This document shows, one piece after another, positions 1 through 4,688 of a stretch of DNA of 6,058 nucleotides. Below the pieces are notes generated by a model. The model had not been told where the DNA came from. It saw only the letters and a program-made list of their open reading frames with translations, and ran no database searches. Positions within the stretch are counted from its first letter, which is position 1. Every line of letters starts with the position of its first letter. This DNA comes from JAJVID01 sp035275805 (GTDB taxonomy: Bacteria > Acidobacteriota > Blastocatellia > RBC074). A program made the translations under genes and the position numbers. The stretch is taken from NCBI GenBank assembly GCA_035275805.1, contig DATEMG010000381.1, forward strand, positions 1 to 6,058, read 5' to 3'.

Positions 1-23
1 GGGGCGCTCAAACGAGTAAACTG

Positions 24-30
24 AAAGGGG
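24..30 (+). promoter_or_regulatory. Shine-Dalgarno site for the DUF5009-family gene
   Basis: An AAAGGGG run ends 8 nt before the ATG at 39, which is good spacing for a ribosome binding site. It favours the start at 39 over the in-frame ATG at 105, whose upstream GAGGGG sits directly against the start codon. A further ATG at 32 is out of frame and only one base from the purine run. Confidence 0.6.
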
Positions 31-38
31 CATGATCC

Positions 39-1310
39 ATGCTTCGAGCGACCGACCTCGCCGAAACGGCAGGCGCAAGTGAAATTCAAACAAAAATTGA
101 GGGGATGAAGAGTCCGTCGTCGCGCTTCGGCCCGACGACGCTGAGCGAGCGTTTAGTCTCGCTCGACGCCTATCGCGGCTTCGTGATGCTTTTGATGATG
201 GCTGAGGTGTTGCGCTTGAGCCGCGTGTCGCGCGCGCTGCCTGAAAGCTGGTTCTGGGGTTTCCTCTCGCATCATCAATCACATGTCGAATGGATCGGCT
301 GTTCGCTGCACGACCTGATCCAGCCGTCATTTTCATTTGTCGTCGGAGTGGCGTTGCCGTTTTCGCTCGCGGCTCGTATGGCCAAAGGCCAATCGCAGAA
401 GCGGATGATCATTCACGCTTTCACGCGGGCGTTTATCCTAATCTGCCTCGGCGTCTTCCTGCGCTCGGTCAATCGGCCCCAGACCTACTTTACTTTTGAA
501 GACACGCTGACGCAGATCGGCCTCGGCTACGGGTTTCTGTTTCTGCTGGGAATGAGGTCAATGCGGATTCAGTGGATAGCGTTCGGCGTGATTTTAGTGG
601 GTTACTGGCTGGCGTTCGCGCTCCACCCGCCGCCCGCGGCAGGATTCGACGCGACGGCGGTTGGCGTCCCGCAGGATTGGCCCCACTGGATGAGCGGTTT
701 CGCCGCGCATTGGAACAAGAACGCCAATCTGGCCTGGGCATTCGACGTGTGGTTTCTGAATCTCTTCCCGCGCGAAAAACCGTTCGCGTTCAACGGCGGC
801 GGCTACGCGACGCTCAGCTTCATCCCGACGCTCGGCACAATGATCCTTGGATTGATCGCGGGCAACGTGTTCCGCAGTAAGCGCGAGCCTCTGAGCAAAG
901 TGAAATGGTTCGTGATCGCAGGCCTGATCGGTCTGATCAGCGGTTGGTTGATCGGGCGCTTGGGCGTTTGCCCCGTCGTGAAGCGCATCTGGACGCCGAG
1001 TTGGGCGTTGTTCAGCGGCGGCTGGTGTTTCCTGTTGACGGCGGCGTTCTACGCGCTGATTGACGTTAAGGGGATGAAGCGGTGGGCGTTCCCATTGGTC
1101 GTCATCGGGATGAATTCGATCGCCGCGTACTGCATTGCCGAGTTGCTGCCCGGATTTATCTCCACCACACTGAAAACTCATTTGGGTCAGAACAGCTTCA
1201 AAGTTTTCGGCGAAGCTTACGAGCCGCTGTTCATTGGCGGGTGTGTGTTGATCGTTTACTGGGTCGCATTGTTCTGGATGTATCGCAGGAAAATTTTCCT
1301 GCGAGTCTGA
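39..1310 (+). CDS. DUF5009 / HGSNAT-like polytopic membrane acyltransferase-family protein
   Basis: A 423-residue integral membrane protein resembling the DUF5009/HGSNAT_cat (COG4299) family. The eukaryotic member, heparan-alpha-glucosaminide N-acetyltransferase, moves acetyl groups from acetyl-CoA across a membrane to a sugar amine. The acceptor of bacterial members is mostly unknown. The family opening is visible as SLDAYRGF at residues 41-48. It is followed by H82-x-x-W-x-G and then DLIQPSFSFVVG (92-103), matching the family segment that carries the active histidine. H82 is therefore the candidate catalytic residue, assigned by motif position only. About ten hydrophobic segments can be seen, roughly at 44-60, 95-112, 124-142, 160-172, 177-195, 261-276, 289-308, 324-341, 349-369 and 396-414. 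A conserved-looking G-M-N-S-I-A-A-Y motif lies near 357-364. The first 40 residues are polar and may be cytoplasmic. If translation began at Met23 (position 105), little would be lost. The gene leads a cluster and ends 14 nt before the hydrolase gene. The family assignment is fairly firm, but the substrate is unknown. Confidence 0.85.
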   Translation: MLRATDLAETAGASEIQTKIEGMKSPSSRFGPTTLSERLVSLDAYRGFVMLLMMAEVLRLSRVSRALPESWFWGFLSHHQSHVEWIGCSLHDLIQPSFSFVVGVALPFSLAARMAKGQSQKRMIIHAFTRAFILICLGVFLRSVNRPQTYFTFEDTLTQIGLGYGFLFLLGMRSMRIQWIAFGVILVGYWLAFALHPPPAAGFDATAVGVPQDWPHWMSGFAAHWNKNANLAWAFDVWFLNLFPREKPFAFNGGGYATLSFIPTLGTMILGLIAGNVFRSKREPLSKVKWFVIAGLIGLISGWLIGRLGVCPVVKRIWTPSWALFSGGWCFLLTAAFYALIDVKGMKRWAFPLVVIGMNSIAAYCIAELLPGFISTTLKTHLGQNSFKVFGEAYEPLFIGGCVLIVYWVALFWMYRRKIFLRV

Positions 1311-1316
1311 AAAGGG
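1311..1316 (+). promoter_or_regulatory. Shine-Dalgarno site that sets the hydrolase start
   Basis: AAAGGG begins immediately after the TGA of the membrane-protein gene and ends 8 nt before the ATG at 1325. It decides the start. The open frame extends back to 1082 inside the previous gene, but those 81 codons have no family similarity, and the dienelactone hydrolase homology begins right after Met at 1325. Confidence 0.75.
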
Positions 1317-1324
1317 ATTTTGTT

Positions 1325-2542
1325 ATGACAACCATCAAATCTTTTGACGGCGGCGAATTCGCCGCCTACCTGGCGCTGCCGGCGAGCAGGTCCGGGCCTG
1401 GCGTCGTGCTTTTACAGGAAATCTTCGGGATCAATCAGGTCATGCGTTCGATTGCCGATTGGTACGCGCGACGCGGCTTCGTCGTGATCTGCCCCGACCT
1501 GTTCTGGCGGCAAGAGCGCGGAGTGCAATTGACCGATCAGACTGACGCCGAGTGGAAACGCGCCTTTGAACTTTATCAGGGACTGGACGAGGCCAAGGCC
1601 GTTGATGACGCCGCCAGCGCGATGGCCTTCTTGCGCGGGCATTCGGCCTGTAACGGCGAGGTCGGCGCGGTCGGCTTCTGTCTCGGCGGAAAGCTCGCCT
1701 ACCTGCTGGCGGTCCGCCATAACCCTGATTGCAGCGTCGGGTATTATGGCGTTGGCGTCGAGAGGGCGCTCGTCGACGCGGCCAATCTGCGCAACCCGCT
1801 GATGTTGCACATAGCGCAAAAGGATCAGTATTGCCCGCCCGAAGCGCAGGCCCAAATTCACGCGGCGCTCGACAACAACCCCTTAGTCACGCTTCACGAT
1901 TACGCCGGCCAGGATCACGCCTTCGCCCGCGCCGGCGGGGCGCATTACGACGCTGCGAGCGCGGAGTTGGCCGATCTGCGCACGCTGGAATTCTTCGCGC
2001 GCAACCTGAACGGCGCATCTCCGGTCAATCTGTCGGCGTTGTGGGACGATCACGTCAAATATGAATTCGCCACGCGTGATACCGAAGCTACCTTGGAGAC
2101 AATGGTCGAGGACGCTTACGTCAACCACGTCCCGGTCTTGACGGGCGGTGTGGGGCGCGACCAATTGCGCGAGTTCTACTCGAAACGGTTTATCCCACAG
2201 ATGCCGCCTGATACGGCGATGACGCCCGTCTCTCGCACCGTCGGCGCGGATCGCGTGGTGGACGAGATGGTTTTTGAATTCACCCACACGATCGAGATGG
2301 ACTGGATGTTGCCGGGCGTCGCGCCCACTGGCAAGCGCGTCAGGGTCCCGCTCGTCGTGATCGTGAATTTTCGCGGCGACAAACTCGCGCACGAACATAT
2401 CTACTGGGATCAGGCGTCGGTGCTCGCGCAACTCGGCCTGATCGACGCGTCGCGGCTGCCGGTGGCCGGGGCCGAGAGCGCTGAGAAAGTGATTGACCCG
2501 GGCCTGCCCGCTAATCGCCTGATGGAGCGCGCCGATGGATAA
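1325..2542 (+). CDS. Dienelactone hydrolase fused to a C-terminal SnoaL/NTF2-like domain
   Basis: A 405-residue protein with no visible signal peptide, so probably cytoplasmic. Residues 1-228 form an alpha/beta-hydrolase of the dienelactone hydrolase (carboxymethylenebutenolidase) family, which opens enol-lactone rings in chloroaromatic degradation and in many relatives acts on other esters or lactones. The triad is complete: C119 in the GFCLGG nucleophile elbow, D167 and H198 (GQDHAF). E32 in QEIFG and R202 match the accessory Glu and Arg of the classical enzyme. From memory, these five residues keep a constant offset of four from the Pseudomonas ClcD numbering (E36, C123, D171, H202, R206), and VGYYGVG (138-144) is also shared. 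Residues about 238-376 resemble a SnoaL/NTF2-like cone, with a YVNHVP segment at 265-270 and HEHIYWDQ at 357-364. Such fusions exist in annotated carboxymethylenebutenolidase-like proteins, so this is not a sequencing artefact. The true substrate is unknown. The 3' end overlaps the permease gene by 8 nt, implying translational coupling. Confidence 0.92.
   Translation: MTTIKSFDGGEFAAYLALPASRSGPGVVLLQEIFGINQVMRSIADWYARRGFVVICPDLFWRQERGVQLTDQTDAEWKRAFELYQGLDEAKAVDDAASAMAFLRGHSACNGEVGAVGFCLGGKLAYLLAVRHNPDCSVGYYGVGVERALVDAANLRNPLMLHIAQKDQYCPPEAQAQIHAALDNNPLVTLHDYAGQDHAFARAGGAHYDAASAELADLRTLEFFARNLNGASPVNLSALWDDHVKYEFATRDTEATLETMVEDAYVNHVPVLTGGVGRDQLREFYSKRFIPQMPPDTAMTPVSRTVGADRVVDEMVFEFTHTIEMDWMLPGVAPTGKRVRVPLVVIVNFRGDKLAHEHIYWDQASVLAQLGLIDASRLPVAGAESAEKVIDPGLPANRLMERADG
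2523..2526 (+). promoter_or_regulatory. Shine-Dalgarno site for the permease, inside the hydrolase 3' end
   Basis: GGAG lies within the last codons of the hydrolase gene, 8 nt before the permease ATG at 2535. Together with the overlap of the two genes it supports coupled translation and this choice of start. Confidence 0.6.
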
Positions 2543-3947
2543 ATCAGTACAGCCAGAGTTGGAGAGCGACTCCGTCGCCGGGCGCTTGAGACGCGATCTG
2601 GGCGCGCTCGAATCTTACGCCGCGCTGCTCGGCATCCTGATCGGCGCGGGAATCTTCACGGTGACGAGCGACGCCGGGGCGCTCACGGGGCCGAGCGTGA
2701 TTCTCGGCTACGTCGTCTTATTTCCGGTGATCCTGGCGACCTCGGTCCCGTACGCGGCTTTTCTCTCGACCCCGCTCGGGCAAGAGCCGGGAGGCGAATA
2801 CGCGCACATCTCGGAGACTCTAGGCGGGCGGCGCCTGGCCTTCGTCGGCGCGTGGCTAAAGATCATCTCTTATATCGGCGCCGAGGCTTTCCTGGCGAAT
2901 TCGTTGGCCGATTATTTGATCGCGGCCTCCGGCGGTCGGCTCGCCCCGGAGTCGAATCGATTGCCGCTCGCGCTCGCGAGCCTTCTTTTCTTCTACATTA
3001 TCCACTTGATCGGCGTGCGATGGTTCGGACGGTTGCAGGTGACGATGTGCGCTCTGCTGGGCGTTTCGCTCATAGCGCTGATCGGGCCGGGGTTGTTTGC
3101 TGTCCGCGTGGAGAACTACCAACCGTTCATCACGCATGGCGCCGGAGGTTTTCTGGCAAGTCTCGCGCCGCTCTTCTTCTCTTACGCGGGCTTCGAGTCT
3201 CTGGCGCAGACGGCGGGAGAGGTGAAGGACAGCACACGACGATTGCCGGTAATCTTTCTAAAAGGCATCAGCGGGGCCGCGCTGATCTTCGTCTTGATGT
3301 CAATCGTTGCGTTCGGCGTGTTGCCCCTCGATAGGCTGGCGAAGAGTTCCGCGCCCATGGCCGAAGTCGCCGCGGTCTATCTGCCCGTGGGCGCGGCTTG
3401 GTTCGTCACGTTCGGCGCGATCATGGCCATCACGACCTCGATGAATTCGACCATGCTAGTGCCTTCGCGACTGGCGTTCATTCTGTCGCGCGACGGTCTG
3501 GCGCCGGGCTGGGTCGGGGCGATTTATCCGCGCACAGGCACGCCGGTTTTCGGATTGACGTTGACGCTCGCCGCGTCCGCGGCGTTACTCATTGGACGCC
3601 AGGTTCCGCTCGCGCTAAACGTGGCGGTCTTTGCGCTGGTCATTCTCTACTTCCTGCACAGCCTGACATTCCTGCTGCTCCCCCGCCGCAATCCGTCGCT
3701 CGCCGGATTGATCGCCGTGAACATATCGCCATCGCTCCAGCGCGCGGCGGCCTGGATTTCATTGGCCTCGATGGGCGTGTTGATCGCGTCGCAGGTCTGG
3801 CAGGACATTTCAACGATTCAGGGGCAGGGGTTGTGGGACCGAATCGTCGGACAGAAGTTGACGAGCGTGGAGCTTGCGATTGTGTGGGGATTGATCGGCT
3901 TGGCGCTTTACGCTTACGCCCTGCGGCGGCGCAAGCCCGATTCGTAG
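2535..3947 (+). CDS. APC-superfamily amino acid / amine permease
   Basis: A 470-residue inner-membrane transporter of the amino acid-polyamine-organocation superfamily, predicted to import amino acids or related amines by ion-coupled symport or exchange. The signature unwound TM1 is present as GILIGAGIF at residues 33-41, followed by a small-residue-rich segment (S45 to G52). The TM6 signature is FFSYAGFES (214-222) followed by E229-V-K-D and P238, the usual 'aEv-k-P-r-lP' stretch of the family. The TM8 region has TSMNS (301-305) and then SRLAF and SRDG (318-321) with P324, again typical. About twelve hydrophobic segments are visible, and the length is normal for the family. The C-terminus ends in a basic YALRRRK tail, as expected for a cytoplasmic end. 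The substrate cannot be read from the sequence. Being last in the cluster and overlapping the hydrolase suggests that it imports a compound handled by that enzyme, or exports its product; this is inference. Confidence 0.92.
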   Translation: MDKSVQPELESDSVAGRLRRDLGALESYAALLGILIGAGIFTVTSDAGALTGPSVILGYVVLFPVILATSVPYAAFLSTPLGQEPGGEYAHISETLGGRRLAFVGAWLKIISYIGAEAFLANSLADYLIAASGGRLAPESNRLPLALASLLFFYIIHLIGVRWFGRLQVTMCALLGVSLIALIGPGLFAVRVENYQPFITHGAGGFLASLAPLFFSYAGFESLAQTAGEVKDSTRRLPVIFLKGISGAALIFVLMSIVAFGVLPLDRLAKSSAPMAEVAAVYLPVGAAWFVTFGAIMAITTSMNSTMLVPSRLAFILSRDGLAPGWVGAIYPRTGTPVFGLTLTLAASAALLIGRQVPLALNVAVFALVILYFLHSLTFLLLPRRNPSLAGLIAVNISPSLQRAAAWISLASMGVLIASQVWQDISTIQGQGLWDRIVGQKLTSVELAIVWGLIGLALYAYALRRRKPDS

Positions 3948-3978
3948 TCCCGCCATAGTAGAAGGCGCCACTTAGCGA

Positions 3979-4059
3979 CCTTTGCGCCTTTGCGCCTTGG
4001 CGAGAACCGCCGTCTGAATGGGCAAGCCTGTTTCTCGCAAAGGCGCAAAGGCGCAAAGG
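3979..4059. repeat. REP/REPIN-like inverted repeat, 28-bp arms with 25-nt loop
   Basis: The arms at 3979-4006 and 4032-4059 are reverse complements at 27 of 28 positions and are separated by 25 nt. Each arm contains an 8-nt word, ggcgcaaa, in tandem (period 8), followed by ctcgc/gcgag at the loop side. An additional inverted copy of AAGGCGC stands at 3962-3968, which can alternatively pair with GCGCCTT at 3984-3990. The repeat starts 31 nt after the permease stop, so its RNA could fold at the 3' end of the cluster transcript and protect or end it, although no T-run follows. The word resembles interspersed repeats I know from many environmental bacterial genomes, where they yield spurious 'RKGAKAQR' proteins. 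No transposase is visible here. Confidence 0.85.
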
Positions 4060-4146
4060 GGTAGGGCCTTATTTTCAAAGATCATTCCTGATTTTGTTTC
4101 ATCCATCCGTAGTTATCTTCTTGAGCGTGTTGAAGGTCTCGCGGCG

Positions 4147-4176
4147 CGGTACCGTACCGGAACAAACAAGTTTGTT
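4147..4176. repeat. Two adjacent small palindromes, operator-like
   Basis: CGGTAC-C-GTACCG at 4147-4159 is a perfect 6-bp-arm palindrome. It is followed at once by AACAAAC-AA-GTTTGTT at 4161-4176, a perfect 7-bp-arm palindrome. Both are of a size that dimeric regulators could bind, but no promoter or regulator gene is attached to them, so function is unproven. Confidence 0.4.
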
Positions 4177-4478
4177 ACTCTGACGGCTCATTCCACACGC
4201 GATTCTTTAAGTAAATGCGAAGTTTCGTTGCTATGGCCAAGCAATTCCTATAGTATTTCTTTTCAAGAATCGTGACACGACTCGGATCGCCGGGACTAAC
4301 GCTGTAGCAGCGAGACTTAGAGCGAGTTGTGTAATCAACTTGTCCCCCTCAGCGCCTTGCAGCTAAACCGAGCCATTTAGGGGAATACAAACCTGGATGT
4401 CCTGTACAGAATCATAAAAAACGAAGTGTGAGTTCCGGGCGAATCCTTAACGACTCGTTATGAGTCTCTCTTGCGCTT

Positions 4479-4688
4479 ATGCGGCCACCAATCAACCAGT
4501 TATATAAATTTGGCCAGTTCTGCCTGGATGTGAGCAATCGTGTATTGAGACGCGACGGGGGAATCAGGCGAGTGGGCGGATCTGGAGGGCAAGCGATGAA
4601 ATGTTACCTCGGGGATATTACAAATGATGTACAAGATGAGGTTACAGAACAAGCGGCGTCGAGCTTTAGAACTCCGGCGCAGGTTTGA
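4479..4688 (+). pseudogene. Remnant of a CadC/OmpR-type winged-helix regulator gene (5' end only)
   Basis: This frame of 69 codons starts with a stretch strongly reminiscent of the first beta-strands of CadC-like Trans_reg_C winged-helix proteins that are abundant in Acidobacteriota. Residues 9-27 carry the pattern Y-x-F-G-x-F-x-L-D-x-x-x-R-x-L-x-R-D-G. In intact proteins this is followed by a 'LTPKAFxxL' recognition-domain stretch, which is absent here in all three forward frames. After residue 27 the sequence turns into a Gly-rich and then an unremarkable tail. I see no good ribosome binding site before the ATG. The last 65 bases overlap the start of the TPR gene in another frame. The best reading is a truncated, decayed gene start. 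An alternative is a chance resemblance, or a short leader peptide before the TPR gene. The similarity is judged from memory of the family. Confidence 0.5.
4611..4615 (+). promoter_or_regulatory. Shine-Dalgarno-like site for the TPR gene
   Basis: GGGGA ends 8 nt before the ATG at 4624, with a second ATG directly adjacent at 4627 and a third at 4636. The frame is closed upstream by a TGA at 4597-4599, so translation must begin after that. ATG 4624 or 4627 is the best choice. Confidence 0.5.

Larger units (their letters stand above)
3948..4478. other. AT-richer intergenic region without a convincing gene
   Basis: This stretch of about 530 bases carries the long inverted repeat at 3979-4059 and two small palindromes at 4147-4176, but no reading frame I would call a gene. 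A frame of 85 codons at 4018-4275 starts inside the repeat and encodes its characteristic SRKGAKAQR string, so it is rejected. Hand counts give about 40% GC in bases 4081-4140 and 35% in 4201-4260, against about 67% in 2581-2640 within the permease gene. A TATAGT hexamer at 4249-4254 has TTGCTA 15 bases upstream (4228-4233). This is a poor promoter candidate because the spacer is short. No T-tract follows the hairpin, so an intrinsic terminator is not clear. Confidence 0.6.

Noticed and set aside
1..24. Possible 3' tail of an upstream gene (stops at 17-19, 22-24 and 33-35 in the three frames)
   Set aside because: Only a few codons are inside the window in any frame, so no frame can be preferred and no product recognised.
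594..1181. 195-codon minus-strand frame
   Set aside because: Antisense to the DUF5009-family gene, Arg/Gln/Ala-rich low-information protein, no start context; a shadow of GC-rich codons.
1082..1324. N-terminal extension of the hydrolase frame into the preceding gene
   Set aside because: The 81 extra codons overlap the membrane-protein gene, lack family similarity, and a well-placed ribosome binding site precedes the ATG at 1325.
3640..4056. 138-codon minus-strand frame covering the permease 3' end and the repeat
   Set aside because: It lies antisense to the well-supported permease and its N-terminal part again reads through the repeat (RQGAKAQR). It is a shadow frame of GC-rich coding DNA.
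4018..4275. 85-codon plus-strand frame starting MGKPVSRKGAKAQR
   Set aside because: Its recognisable part is simply a translation of the right arm of the inverted repeat. The rest has no family features and no ribosome binding site, and such RKGAKAQR products are common artefacts of this repeat type.
4452..4466. GACTC-GTTAT-GAGTC short inverted repeat
   Set aside because: Arms of only 5 bp are expected by chance in a region of this size, and there is no T-tract or promoter beside it.
4501..4508. TATATAAA box as a -10 element for the TPR gene
   Set aside because: No acceptable -35 hexamer lies 16-18 bp upstream (TTATGC at 4477-4482 is weak) and the box is inside the codons of the winged-helix remnant.
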